Virus record (IMG/VR): IMGVR_UViG_3300033182_001235
Span: 1 to 43,818 of that record
From: a virus
DNA length: 43,818 nt
Direction: 5' to 3' (one strand)
This document shows positions 9,101 to 16,227 of the stretch, in pieces (positions within the stretch are counted from its first letter, which is position 1; each line of letters starts with the position of its first letter). A program made the position numbers and the translations under genes. The notes below the pieces were generated by a model. That model saw nothing but the letters and a program-made list of their open reading frames with translations. It was not told the origin of the DNA and searched no databases.

Positions 9101-10609
9101 TCCGTCACTCGAAATACCAACACCGTATCCGTTATCATTAGTTGTGTCCGGTGAAATATCAACTGCGCCAAGACCGTTACCTTCAAGTACAATACCTCTA
9201 CCTAAACGAATTGGGCATTGTTCTGCATATGTTCCTGAACTTACATTAATACGTGCTTTACTTAAACTAAATGTTTGTTGTGCCGCATGTTGAATTGTTT
9301 TCCAACTTGTAGTTGGTGTGCGACCATCGTTTGTGTCATCACCTTGTGGTGATACATAATAATCGTTTTGAGGTACAAGATGGCCCCATTTAATATCTGT
9401 ACCGTCGCTATACAAAAATGAACCTGCCGGTCCAATTGGTAACCTTGTTGATTGTGTAGCATCACGAGTTAATAAATCTCCTCGTGTCGTAAGTACTGCG
9501 TTACTATCACCTTGTGCAACTAAATTCCAGTTTGGTGCACCAGATGTTGGAGTATTTCCTACGTTATCTGAAGAGGTACTAATATAACTTGACTGTGCAT
9601 ATTCAACTACATCACCAATTTCATACTCAGTAGCGGCATTATAAGTACCTTGCCATGACATCCCATCTGTAAACAATTCCCAATAATTTGAATTAGGTGG
9701 TTCTGGATTAGTTGATCCGTCATTATCATAACTTTCAATACAGATATATGATCTTCCATTTACTCTTACTACATCGCCTACTGTATAAGGATTTGATGCA
9801 GAATATGTTCCGCGCCAACGAGTGCCGTCAGTAAATAGATCAAAATTTGAATTTACATCAGGAGCGTTTTCACCAGTTAGTGATGTACATAGATATACTT
9901 TGCCGCCAAACTTTGTAAGGTCTCCAGGACGATAAATGTTTGTACTATTCCAGTCGCTTCTCCATTTTAAACCATCTAATATTTTTAACCAAACAGTATT
10001 ATCAGACACCAGTGTTCCTAAAGGTGCTTGTCCTTCTTTAACTACATACCGATGGCCACCGTCTTCAACAACATCACCTGGTTTATATTGCGTTCCAGCA
10101 AGCCATTGTCCTTGCCATTCGAAGCCTTTTACATATACGTCCCAATACGCAGTATTAATTGGAGTATTAAGTTGTGTGTTTTGTTTTGCTACATAACTAT
10201 ATCCACCATAGTAAACAATATCACCTTTTTGATAGTTAGTTGCAGGATTAAAGTTACCTTCAAATTGTTGACCATCTACAAACTTTTGCCAATATGCTGG
10301 TTCATCATATGGATTTTGATTAGTTGACTCTTGTAGTGCAATATAAACAGCACCACCATATGTTACTGTTTGCCCTGTTTTGTAAAGTGTTGCTCCACTC
10401 CATGCACCTGCATTTTCAAGACCCGCAACCATTAGGTCCCATTTAGCAACGTCTGGAGCAAAAGTGGCTTGTGATGTGTGTGCTGTTAAACAAGTGTATA
10501 CATTTGGACCGTATTTTACTACATCGTCCTTAACATATGCTGTAGAAGTGGACCAGTCGCCTGTCCAATTAAATTTTACTTTACCCAGTGTAATAGTACT
10601 TGTTGCCAT
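6107..10609 (-). CDS. Giant modular tail fibre A (1500 aa)
   Basis: Residues 12-365 hold seven repeats of about 50 residues with W/Y at the start, Y..GD(V/I)V..G...Y in the middle and Y/NW near the end, similar to carbohydrate-binding modules of the chitinase type. From 417 (YYVSPQGDDTNDGRTP) to about 680 is a right-handed beta-helix of the pectate-lyase-like kind. About 690-1070 has repeated G.(I/L).W....  strands resembling a beta-propeller. About 1130-1340 is the core shared by all three giant fibres (FREAFSQVRMSGHDFLD, GRATLSSEEFDLAGLNELQ). It ends with an RYNTD module and a small beta domain (GDNVRFVDVAGNF...YGWVIQEI). An AGGA site precedes the ATG, and a late-promoter box lies 25 bases upstream. 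It is probably a distal tail structure contacting host glycans. Confidence 0.85.
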   Translation of the reverse strand: MATSTITLGKVKFNWTGDWSTSTAYVKDDVVKYGPNVYTCLTAHTSQATFAPDVAKWDLMVAGLENAGAWSGATLYKTGQTVTYGGAVYIALQESTNQNPYDEPAYWQKFVDGQQFEGNFNPATNYQKGDIVYYGGYSYVAKQNTQLNTPINTAYWDVYVKGFEWQGQWLAGTQYKPGDVVEDGGHRYVVKEGQAPLGTLVSDNTVWLKILDGLKWRSDWNSTNIYRPGDLTKFGGKVYLCTSLTGENAPDVNSNFDLFTDGTRWRGTYSASNPYTVGDVVRVNGRSYICIESYDNDGSTNPEPPNSNYWELFTDGMSWQGTYNAATEYEIGDVVEYAQSSYISTSSDNVGNTPTSGAPNWNLVAQGDSNAVLTTRGDLLTRDATQSTRLPIGPAGSFLYSDGTDIKWGHLVPQNDYYVSPQGDDTNDGRTPTTSWKTIQHAAQQTFSLSKARINVSSGTYAEQCPIRLGRGIVLEGNGLGAVDISPDTTNDNGYGVGISSDGSTPNANSTVFLVNNGSRIRNFVFRNFSTGSVLVSLDPGTGPDDTSVWITSQSPYVQNCTSFTPGGTGMLVDGGLHNGGYKSIVNNDFTQVNSDGIGIHVRNDGRTEIVSCFTYYCNIGYLAESGGKIRAIVGNNSYGEYGSVARGFSQSETPLTGQLQLTDKTIDSVQTLGSNVHVFTSYRDTVGNRYFVGHTDPTGTDISSSWDNTASHPFVAKFNSAGSLDWIYTYESAFGAIHSAVEVSDRIMCGGVIYDGSNKGFILSISRSGEIQWQKTIGNTSEIVDVTTDSNNLYAVGTHTTTGSTVIKLNPAGVEQWSRTLEYNDSAAANTLVATSCTFAGTPTTSTDTYALAGDATAEDNLYVASYDSTANQAVVTRITSVGNYVASYIYGDVRINSLRLDTGNGDGIYLVAGGYYDPAGAVTKTPLIFRTTVDGQVQWQVQMPDGSENGEFKDVLPFGNDVYASGYLNETTNNNNTGLVARFTSTGTLNWARRFDNGANNIALNGVMLDGVNVISAGIEQGNSVIVNVQRDEVGGIGTVTSGSYAFSQYLGTETNTTVVQRNLNEIEQTSVTLGTSDTALTLNQSPSQTRTVTATRPGFAGIGTGVLFSVDSLSRSPKDGSVLQIDGDSETYFVIGVTNFDEAAGTCQIQIDPAIPSNKTPNDNTTLTFREAFSQVRMSGHDFLDVGTGGFADTNYPVIISSDYTQQPNQDRETLSENGGRVFYVTTDQDGNFRVGDYFKVEQATGRATLSSEEFDLAGLNELQLGSITAGKQGATINEFSTDGTFADNSDEAVPTEKATKTYVDTEISNAVAGAGAIVAGVDPNKSKVEVSGTGSATDTIDFDINGSTIAQIGKEYLMIPQGTTAERPGSPTDGYIRYNTDLGTFEGYSNSQWSGLGGGNPWITKSTAGYTALNNDRIFVDTTGGAFGIDLPATPSVGDNVRFVDVAGNFNTFALTIGRNGSNIMGAASDLTLSTQYEGLLLVYSGATYGWVIQEI
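9515..10576 (-). repeat. Seven tandem carbohydrate-binding-like modules in fibre A
   Basis: Seven degenerate repeats of about 50 codons (residues 12-365), each with an aromatic start (for example FNWTGDW, FEGNF, FEWQGQW, WRGTY, WQGTY), Y..GD(V/I)V and a second aromatic pair. Fibre C has six and fibre B seven, so module number varies between paralogues. Confidence 0.75.
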
Positions 10610-10634
10610 TTAATTAAATCCTATAATCTTTGTA

Positions 10635-10644
10635 GTATTTATTC
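10635..10644 (-). promoter_or_regulatory. T4-type late promoter GAATAAATAC for fibre A
   Basis: The minus strand reads GAATAAATAC, one base off the T4 late consensus TATAAATA. It overlaps the stop codon of the small gene 10639-10875 and lies 25 bases before the ATG at 10609. Fibre A can therefore be transcribed separately from its upstream partner. Confidence 0.6.
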
Positions 10645-10875
10645 ATCACTTTCGTATTGGAGTACTAACTCTCCATCCGAGTTAATCTTATATGTAGCAC
10701 CACGTGTTGCTACTTCATACATTACGTAGTTGTCATCCTGATCGCCGTCTTGAATATCTTGATCGTCAGTGCTTTTTGTGTACTGTAGATCGCCATTGGC
10801 TAGCACTGTAAAACCGTGAAATGCTACAACACTTGTACCGCCGCGTCCTGGGTAAATTTTGCGAATTTCAGCCAT
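10639..10875 (-). CDS. Small fibre-cassette protein, paralogue of 26625-26999 and 41295-41555
   Basis: A 78-residue protein. It shares the pattern GRGG....FHGFTV.ANGDLQYT near the N-terminus and YKI(N)SDGEL(V)LQYE at the C-terminus with two other small proteins, each encoded directly upstream of a giant fibre. The middle is acidic (STDDQDIQDGDQDD). No known domain is recognised. A connector, trimerisation helper or fibre chaperone role is inferred purely from the strict pairing. A strong AGGAGC site lies 5 bases before the ATG, and a late-promoter box lies further upstream. Confidence 0.72.
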   Translation of the reverse strand: MAEIRKIYPGRGGTSVVAFHGFTVLANGDLQYTKSTDDQDIQDGDQDDNYVMYEVATRGATYKINSDGELVLQYESDE

Positions 10876-10893
10876 AGATTGCTCCTATTGCAT

Positions 10894-10903
10894 GTATTTA
10901 GTT
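10894..10903 (-). promoter_or_regulatory. T4-type late promoter AACTAAATAC
   Basis: The minus strand reads AACTAAATAC, 18 bases before the start of 10639-10875. It overlaps the stop codon of the upstream oxygenase gene. The CTAAATAC core is repeated at 31524-31533. Confidence 0.6.
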
Positions 10904-11504
10904 AAGATTTACAATTTGATAGATCAACAAAATTGTAGTCTAAACGAGTACCTAACTGTGTAGGAAGCAGATTAAAACTAATTGTTATACGCTCTTTATC
11001 GCATGGTTGGCTGTCGTGTATTAGATAACTTGGAAAAAATACTAAACGTCCTTTGATGGCATCAACCGTAAATATTTCAGTAATAAACGGCGTTGTGTTT
11101 TCATTTTTTGTTTGTATTAGTGTAGGTGTTTTGTCGTGTTTAAAAAATCTCGTAGGACTACTATCTGTAAAATAAACAACACCACTAAGAAGACTGTTGC
11201 TATGAAAGTGTGCCTTAATTGATCCACCTTCCTTGCCTTCTACTGGTGTGTATCTATTTGCCCACATCTGTGTAATCCACAGTTTTTCGTCTCTCCACCC
11301 AATCTGTTTTGAAAATTCTTCCGCTTTTTTAACTATGGTATCGCAGAATTCTTGCATTACTGCTTTTTGATGAAGTTCTGCTTCGCTTTGTTCAATTCCA
11401 GTAGACTGTTGTTCCCAGACTATATGTGAAATGTCTGGGAGATCAATAGTCGATTCTGCAATAGGTGTTGGGAATATTCCATGGACTGTCAAATCGTTTG
11501 TCAT
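10902..11504 (-). CDS. Putative 2OG-Fe(II) oxygenase (TIGR02466 type)
   Basis: A 200-residue protein with HGIFPTPIAESTIDLPDI at the N-terminus, ITQMWANRY, KAHFHSNSLLSGVVYF (metal-site region), GRLVFFPSYLIHDSQ (distal His) and RITISFNLLPTQLG (2OG-binding Arg). It is the nearest paralogue of 249-815, and the two share whole blocks, so one probably arose by duplication. It is transcribed alone, divergently from 11535-12263 across 30 bases. The start is fused to a perfect TAATTAATAGT box with no Shine-Dalgarno. Its stop overlaps the late promoter of cassette A. Confidence 0.87.
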   Translation of the reverse strand: MTNDLTVHGIFPTPIAESTIDLPDISHIVWEQQSTGIEQSEAELHQKAVMQEFCDTIVKKAEEFSKQIGWRDEKLWITQMWANRYTPVEGKEGGSIKAHFHSNSLLSGVVYFTDSSPTRFFKHDKTPTLIQTKNENTTPFITEIFTVDAIKGRLVFFPSYLIHDSQPCDKERITISFNLLPTQLGTRLDYNFVDLSNCKS

Positions 11505-11515
11505 ACTATTAATTA
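11505..11515 (-). promoter_or_regulatory. ATG-abutting box TAATTAATAGT
   Basis: A perfect copy of the TAATTAATAGT box on the minus strand, ending at the base before the ATG of 10902-11504. It occupies about a third of the 30-base divergent gap and has no ribosome site beside it. Confidence 0.55.
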
Positions 11516-11534
11516 TTGAATAAGTATTTTACAC

Positions 11535-12263
11535 ATGAACAAATTGACTATTAAATTTTCAAAACCCTCAGTTCCTATCAACACACTAACGCCTGGTCAA
11601 CAGGTAGTAGAAACATTTGATCAATGGGACGACATACCAAAACCATATCCTGCTACAAAAAATGTACCAGATTGGTTTAAACATGCATCGCAATGGGGAG
11701 GAAAAATTAACACTATACCAACTGTTAAAAAATGTCCTCCATTTCTTGATGCGTTAACTGCTGGATACATTATACCGTACAGCGGAAGTGTTACTTTAAC
11801 TAAGACTGAAAAAGGACATATAACAAAGTCTTCTACAAAGGGTAGTATTTTTATGAGCAGTCACGTTAAAGGACAATACGAGTCAACACCATGGAAAGAC
11901 CTATCAGTACTTAAATTTTCAAGTCCGTGGATTATTTCAACACCACCTGGTTGGAGTTGTTTGTTTATTCATCCTTTAAATGATTCTAATACAAAATTTA
12001 AAACCTTAAGTGGGATTGTCGATACCGACACATATAGAGTGCCAGTTAACTTTCCGTTCTTGCTCGATATTGAGCCAGGAGAATCAATCGAGTTTACTCA
12101 AGAAACTGCTATGGTACAAGTTATTCCATTTAAAAGACAAGCATGGAACATGGAAATTGGTGATGCTAATATGGTTGAATGGGATACTCATCAAGAACTT
12201 CTTGGCAAGCCTGGAAATGATGCATATAAAAACACATTTCATCAAAAAAAGAAATTTACTTAA
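11535..12263 (+). CDS. Phage protein of unknown function, paralogue of 2643-3365
   Basis: A 242-residue protein. It shares with 2643-3365 the blocks VPDWFK (PEWWK there), CPPFLDALTAGYIIP, FSSPWIIS, a G(I/V)VD turn followed by a conserved Asn, and VQVIPF. I do not recognise the family. It is predicted to be mostly beta, soluble and without membrane segments. It is transcribed divergently from an oxygenase gene and overlaps by 8 bases the end of the convergent J-domain gene. No Shine-Dalgarno is evident before the ATG. Repeated co-occurrence with 2OG oxygenases suggests participation in the same process. Confidence 0.62.
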   Translation: MNKLTIKFSKPSVPINTLTPGQQVVETFDQWDDIPKPYPATKNVPDWFKHASQWGGKINTIPTVKKCPPFLDALTAGYIIPYSGSVTLTKTEKGHITKSSTKGSIFMSSHVKGQYESTPWKDLSVLKFSSPWIISTPPGWSCLFIHPLNDSNTKFKTLSGIVDTDTYRVPVNFPFLLDIEPGESIEFTQETAMVQVIPFKRQAWNMEIGDANMVEWDTHQELLGKPGNDAYKNTFHQKKKFT

Positions 12264-12555
12264 CTCGTTGTATGCTTACACTGCCCATTGCTTGAGAAAT
12301 ATTAAATTCAAGTTCTTGATCTTTTTCAACAGTGACTTCAGATACGTCAACTCTAACAACATTTGCATAGATATCGTACCGATTTCTTTTTTGCGTGTCT
12401 GACAATATGTTGTATGCTTCTTTAATTTTATTAAATTTATCTTTATTACCGGTAGGACGATCAGGGTGATACTTCATTGATTGTTTTCTAAATGCTTCTT
12501 TTATTTCAGAGGAAGTAGCACTCGGTGTAATTCCTAATAGAGCATAATAATTCAT
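12256..12555 (-). CDS. J-domain (DnaJ-like) protein
   Basis: A 99-residue protein. Residues 1-60 form a complete J-domain: YYALLGI at the start, the diagnostic HPD at 30-32 and KIKEAYNILSD...R..YD at the end. The J-domain stimulates Hsp70 (DnaK) ATPase. The remaining 40 residues (VVRVDVSEVTVEK...) match no Gly/Phe or zinc region, so this is a short type III J-protein that would recruit host DnaK to a particular client. Its ATG overlaps the stop of 12555-12893 (TAATG), placing it last in an operon behind the halogenase. The client may therefore be the halogenase or another member of that operon (inference). Confidence 0.9.
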   Translation of the reverse strand: MNYYALLGITPSATSSEIKEAFRKQSMKYHPDRPTGNKDKFNKIKEAYNILSDTQKRNRYDIYANVVRVDVSEVTVEKDQELEFNISQAMGSVSIQRVK

Positions 12556-12893
12556 TATCGTCTTGGATCGTAGAGTAGGTCTATTTCACTAATACTAATT
12601 TTTCCATCAACAAACGTGCTATCTTCGCCATATTTTATAGGACGCACAGCAATCTTTCCACCTCTAATGTTAGGCATAATTTCTACAGTGTTTGGTGGAA
12701 TAATAATATCATAGTTTTCTGCCGTAAGCACTTCATTAAGGTCATCTTCAGATCGTGTAAACACTATATGAAAACCTAATTGACTTGTTGCTACTCTTAC
12801 TTGTTCGGTAAAAAACGGCCCCATGACAAAACTATCATCTTGGTTAACATCGGTAACTTCGTAAACGTGTGTTGTATAGAATTTCTTGATCAT
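12555..12893 (-). CDS. Unknown 112-residue protein between halogenase and J-domain genes
   Basis: The family is not recognised. The sequence is mixed alpha/beta with charged segments (SEDDLNEVL, YDIIIPPNTVEIMP, ISISEIDLLYDPRR), no Cys, no signal peptide and no membrane segment. It lies 8 bases after the halogenase stop and overlaps the J-domain start by TAATG coupling. The ATG is preceded by TTATAAATAGTATT, which contains a perfect T4 late-promoter core (see 12894-12908), so it may also be made from its own late mRNA. Confidence 0.6.
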   Translation of the reverse strand: MIKKFYTTHVYEVTDVNQDDSFVMGPFFTEQVRVATSQLGFHIVFTRSEDDLNEVLTAENYDIIIPPNTVEIMPNIRGGKIAVRPIKYGEDSTFVDGKISISEIDLLYDPRR

Positions 12894-12908
12894 AATACTA
12901 TTTATAAC
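12894..12908 (-). promoter_or_regulatory. Perfect T4 late-promoter core TATAAATA abutting a start codon
   Basis: The minus strand reads GTTATAAATAGTATT directly before ATG at 12893. With the usual T4 spacing of about six bases from the box to +1, transcription would begin at the A of the ATG, giving a leaderless mRNA. It overlaps the halogenase stop codon. Confidence 0.55.
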
Positions 12909-14398
12909 TTGCTATACCAATCTTTAAGGTAGTCGTAATGATTAGGTAAGTCTTGCATCATACGTTCAATTCTAAAATCTTCAATATCCTTGTAACTCTT
13001 CGCATATTTTACATACTCGTCGCTCAAAAATGCTAAATTTCCTTCATAAAAATCACTTCCGTGTAGCATTTCAAACCATTGTCCTGTATGGAACATACTT
13101 GTTATATTTGGTATAAACATTTGATCTTTTGGTCCAGGCAAAAAATGATCTAATCTCTGCTTACATGTATCAGGATATTCTTTTTCTGTAACATCTTTCC
13201 AAAAATCTGTATCTTTCTTTGATGCTAATTTGTAATGTAGGAAAATAAAGTCACGAATTTCGTAAAACATCTTTAAAAACTCGTTATTAATAAAATTAAT
13301 GTTGTCTTGTAGCCAGCGGCCATCGGTCGTTCTTAGGCTATGTACTAAAAATTCAAGAGTTTTTGTGGTAAATGTGATTCCTGTTGCTTCGAGTGGTTCA
13401 ACAAACCCTGCACTTAGCCCAACAGCAACAACATTGTGGTGTGCAACACCTTCGTGTGTACCAATACGCATGTTTAAATGATTTGCTTCAGCATCATATT
13501 CGCCAATTGCTTCACGCAATTCTGCTTCTGCTTCTTCTGGAGTACAATATTTGTCACTATATACGTATCCGTTACCAATTCTTTCAAATGTAGGTATAGT
13601 CCAACGCCAACCGTTCTTCATTGTGGTTGCTTTTGTGTATGGATGGCATTCTTCTTGTGGATTTGTATACTGCTTAGGTATTGCAACGGCTTTATTACAT
13701 GGTAAATTTTCTGTTTCGTCAATAAATCTAACACCAAGAGTCTTTTCTAATAGAATACTTTTAAATCCACTACAATCAATATACAAATCTGCAGAATATT
13801 CCTCGCCTTTACTGTCTCGTAAACATTTAACACCACGTTCGTTGGTATCTACTTCAACAATGTCAGCATTAACGTGGTTAATTTTTGTAGAAATTAACTT
13901 TTTAATAGTGTTACCAATCTCATGTGCATCAAAATGCACAGCGTCCCATGTAGGCGATAACCAACCGTGTGTAAAATCCATTAAATGCGTAAGTTTAGGT
14001 GATAAATTTTTCTTTGCTACACGATAACTTTGTAAAAAGTTAAAAAAGTCTTCCTTGTCTTGACTTAGCCAGTAATTAAATGTAGGAACTTCAGGTGCTA
14101 ATAAAAAAGTACTAAAATTATCGTTATCAACAAAATAAGGCTTATCTGCCCAACCATCAAACTCAACCCCTAACTTGTATGTTGCTTTAGCATCTTTCAT
14201 CCAGTCTAACGGTTGTAGGCCGCAGTCTCTTAAAAATTGCATTGTGTAAGGTTGTGTTCCTTCGCCTACTCCAATAATGCCAATTTTGCTACTTTCAATT
14301 AATTGAATATGCACTGCCTCTGGAATAGTATTTCTTAAATATGCGGCAGTTAACCAACCGCTTGTTCCGCCACCTAAAATAATAATTTTTTTAATCAT
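12902..14398 (-). CDS. Flavin-dependent halogenase (tryptophan halogenase family)
   Basis: From ATG 14398 (ATGA overlap with the upstream gene; an earlier ATG at 14413 adds five residues without family support) the protein has 498 residues, the usual length. It has GGGTSGW (9-15, FAD), GVGEGT (43-48), TYKLGVEFDGW with the expected catalytic Lys at 75, GWRWTIP (263-269, the WxWxIP halogenase signature) and GFVEPLEATGI (331-341). Such enzymes use FADH2, O2 and halide to make HOX, which is passed to the Lys. VirX1, characterised from a cyanophage, shows that marine phages carry active members. Substrate cannot be read from the sequence. It sits in an operon with 2OG oxygenases and a J-protein. 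Confidence 0.92.
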   Translation of the reverse strand: MIKKIIILGGGTSGWLTAAYLRNTIPEAVHIQLIESSKIGIIGVGEGTQPYTMQFLRDCGLQPLDWMKDAKATYKLGVEFDGWADKPYFVDNDNFSTFLLAPEVPTFNYWLSQDKEDFFNFLQSYRVAKKNLSPKLTHLMDFTHGWLSPTWDAVHFDAHEIGNTIKKLISTKINHVNADIVEVDTNERGVKCLRDSKGEEYSADLYIDCSGFKSILLEKTLGVRFIDETENLPCNKAVAIPKQYTNPQEECHPYTKATTMKNGWRWTIPTFERIGNGYVYSDKYCTPEEAEAELREAIGEYDAEANHLNMRIGTHEGVAHHNVVAVGLSAGFVEPLEATGITFTTKTLEFLVHSLRTTDGRWLQDNINFINNEFLKMFYEIRDFIFLHYKLASKKDTDFWKDVTEKEYPDTCKQRLDHFLPGPKDQMFIPNITSMFHTGQWFEMLHGSDFYEGNLAFLSDEYVKYAKSYKDIEDFRIERMMQDLPNHYDYLKDWYSKL

Positions 14399-15018
14399 TT
14401 GATTTCTGCCCAATTAAAATGTTCTTGATTTCCCAATGTTGTTGGAATAATGTTAAAACTCATTGTATATCTTGTACGTTTAGTTATGTTCTTTTCACTT
14501 CGATGTTCTACATAACTTGGCCACATTACCATTTTATTTGCCTGTGCTTTACTGACAATTTTATCAGTTAAAAATGGACTGTGTCCGTCTCTTTTAATGC
14601 TGATCATGTTACGCATCTTACTAACAGGATTATAAAACTCAGTGCCTCCTTGCTCAGGAGTAGTATTTAGATAATAAACGCCACTAATAAAACTGTTAGT
14701 ATGCATATGCGGACCAATACTTTGTACATTTTCAAATTTATTCATCCACATGCTTGTTATTTTTAATTCTTCAGGTTGATAACCAAGCGAATTACAAAAT
14801 ATGTAACCACATTCTATAACTTTATCAGCAAATTTTTTAAATTCTACTTGTGTATGAAGGTTTTGTTTAGATATTTGATACATAGGAAACTCTTCATATC
14901 CTTGTTTATGATTAACCCACTCAACAGCATCAATCATTTCATGTATTTCTTGGTCTGTAAAGTCTAATTGAAACTCTACAAAACCTGTAGGAAAGAAACC
15001 AAGTGTATTATATTCCAT
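14395..15018 (-). CDS. Putative 2OG-Fe(II) oxygenase (TIGR02466 type)
   Basis: A 207-residue protein with GFFPTGFVEFQLDF, ITSMWMNKF, GPHMHTNSFISGVYYLN (metal-site region), GGTEFYNP, NKMVMWPSYVEHRSE (distal His) and RTRYTMSFNIIPTTLG (2OG-binding Arg). It overlaps the upstream oxygenase by 11 bases, with GGGGAAG before its ATG, and overlaps the halogenase start by ATGA. This very close coupling suggests that oxygenase and halogenase products are made together and may act on the same substrate (inference). Confidence 0.88.
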   Translation of the reverse strand: MEYNTLGFFPTGFVEFQLDFTDQEIHEMIDAVEWVNHKQGYEEFPMYQISKQNLHTQVEFKKFADKVIECGYIFCNSLGYQPEELKITSMWMNKFENVQSIGPHMHTNSFISGVYYLNTTPEQGGTEFYNPVSKMRNMISIKRDGHSPFLTDKIVSKAQANKMVMWPSYVEHRSEKNITKRTRYTMSFNIIPTTLGNQEHFNWAEIK

Positions 15019-15643
15019 ATCTTCTTCCCCTACTGTTTTTTCCTAAGTTTTTTAAATTAAATGTATAAGGTATAACAATACGTTCGTGTAACTCTGAAGG
15101 ATTAGTAAAATTATTTTGCCCAGTCATGTGAGGAATACTGCTTCTAAAGATTACACATTGTCCAGTTTTAGCAGGAATATAATATTCGCCTTCAGTTATA
15201 CTATTTCTTTCTTTAAAATCTGGTTGCCAGCTTTCCCATTTAAAGTCTGGTTTAAGTAATCCTAACGGAGCAGAGCCTTCTGGAGCATTTAGGTAATAAA
15301 CAGCACTAATAAGACTATTTGCATGAATATGAGGTTTGTGTGTGCTGGCGCTATTTTTACTTAAAACTGCCCAACTGTCAGCAATAAAAATATCTTCCTT
15401 ATCTACGTCCCATCCAACACTATCCATAAAAGCATGTACTTGCTCTATTAACCAACTATTTAGATATTGCAGTTCGTTATAATTGTGTATGCTACCGTCT
15501 GTTACATACCCTAATCCTTCGCCGTTATCTAAACTTTGTTCGTGTTCGAGTTTTCTAATCAAGTCATAGATTTTTTTATGATCATCAGTATCTTCACGTT
15601 GCGAGAGTCCAAAGTGTGTAGGCCAAATAGAGTTTAACTGCAT
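15008..15643 (-). CDS. Putative 2OG-Fe(II) oxygenase (TIGR02466 type)
   Basis: A 211-residue protein. Its segments are LNSIWPTHFGLSQ at the N-terminus, IADSWAVLSK, KPHIHANSLISAVYYLN (metal-site region), GQCVIFRSSIPHMTGQ (distal His) and RIVIPYTFNLKNLG (2OG-binding Arg). The insert between the YYLN strand and the distal His is longer than in its neighbours. The start overlaps the previous stop (TAATG), with AAGGAG eight bases before the ATG. Second of three consecutive oxygenases upstream of the halogenase. Confidence 0.86.
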   Translation of the reverse strand: MQLNSIWPTHFGLSQREDTDDHKKIYDLIRKLEHEQSLDNGEGLGYVTDGSIHNYNELQYLNSWLIEQVHAFMDSVGWDVDKEDIFIADSWAVLSKNSASTHKPHIHANSLISAVYYLNAPEGSAPLGLLKPDFKWESWQPDFKERNSITEGEYYIPAKTGQCVIFRSSIPHMTGQNNFTNPSELHERIVIPYTFNLKNLGKNSRGRRYGI

Positions 15644-16227
15644 TACAAAAACTCCTTAATTCCTTTTTCAAAGTAGATTCCTTTATCATAAAAACTATCA
15701 TACTTATGATCTTTGTAAGGACCGTCAGCATCTACATAATGTAAAAATACTTGACCTAACAAATAATCTGGAATATCACATGTTTCTCTCCAGTGTTCAA
15801 CTTCGCACCCTTTGTATATTACTGCATCTCCATCATCTAAATATACTTTTTCATTTTCAATTACAATAGGCCAGTTGCCTTTTCTGTTGTCACTTAATTT
15901 TACAGTTAAACTATATTCACATGCTGGTCTGTCGATATGCTTAGGTAATGTATTTCCAGTTGTGTATAATCTTGCATATGTATATGTAGGATATAATTTT
16001 TTACCAGTAGCATCTTCTACCTTTTTATGCATAAAATTTAGAAAACTATCAAATACAAGATCACCGCTTCTTGGGCCTAAACAACCCGGAACCATTGCAT
16101 CACCGGTTTTTGCCATAGGGTCGTCGCCTTGCATGATATAAACTTTTGTGCTAAACAATAGATATTCGTAAAGAAACTGTGCAGTTTCTTCATTTATAAA
16201 GTTACGTATGACAGTAAAATTAACCAT
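15643..16227 (-). CDS. Putative 2OG-Fe(II) oxygenase (HIDR type)
   Basis: From ATG 16227, which overlaps the upstream stop as TAATG, the protein has 194 residues; a start at 16281 would extend into the previous gene without support. It has FTVIRNFINEETAQFLYEY at the N-terminus, YTYARLYTTGNTLPKHIDRP with a canonical HxD metal motif, EYSLTVKLS and WPIVIE strands, DGDAVIYKGCEVEHWRE (distal His) and QVFLHYVDADG. This belongs to a different 2OG subgroup from its two downstream neighbours. Substrate unknown. The context is an operon of fused U32-like/methyltransferase, three oxygenases and a halogenase. Confidence 0.84.
   Translation of the reverse strand: MVNFTVIRNFINEETAQFLYEYLLFSTKVYIMQGDDPMAKTGDAMVPGCLGPRSGDLVFDSFLNFMHKKVEDATGKKLYPTYTYARLYTTGNTLPKHIDRPACEYSLTVKLSDNRKGNWPIVIENEKVYLDDGDAVIYKGCEVEHWRETCDIPDYLLGQVFLHYVDADGPYKDHKYDSFYDKGIYFEKGIKEFL

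Noticed and set aside
9515-10576. Open frames on the plus strand within the fibre genes
   Set aside because: They mirror strongly patterned minus-strand coding sequence, lack ribosome sites and family motifs, and are antisense shadows.
14398-14413. Halogenase start at ATG 14413
   Set aside because: The five extra residues precede the conserved MIKKIIILGGG start, and ATG 14398 makes a typical ATGA overlap with the upstream gene.
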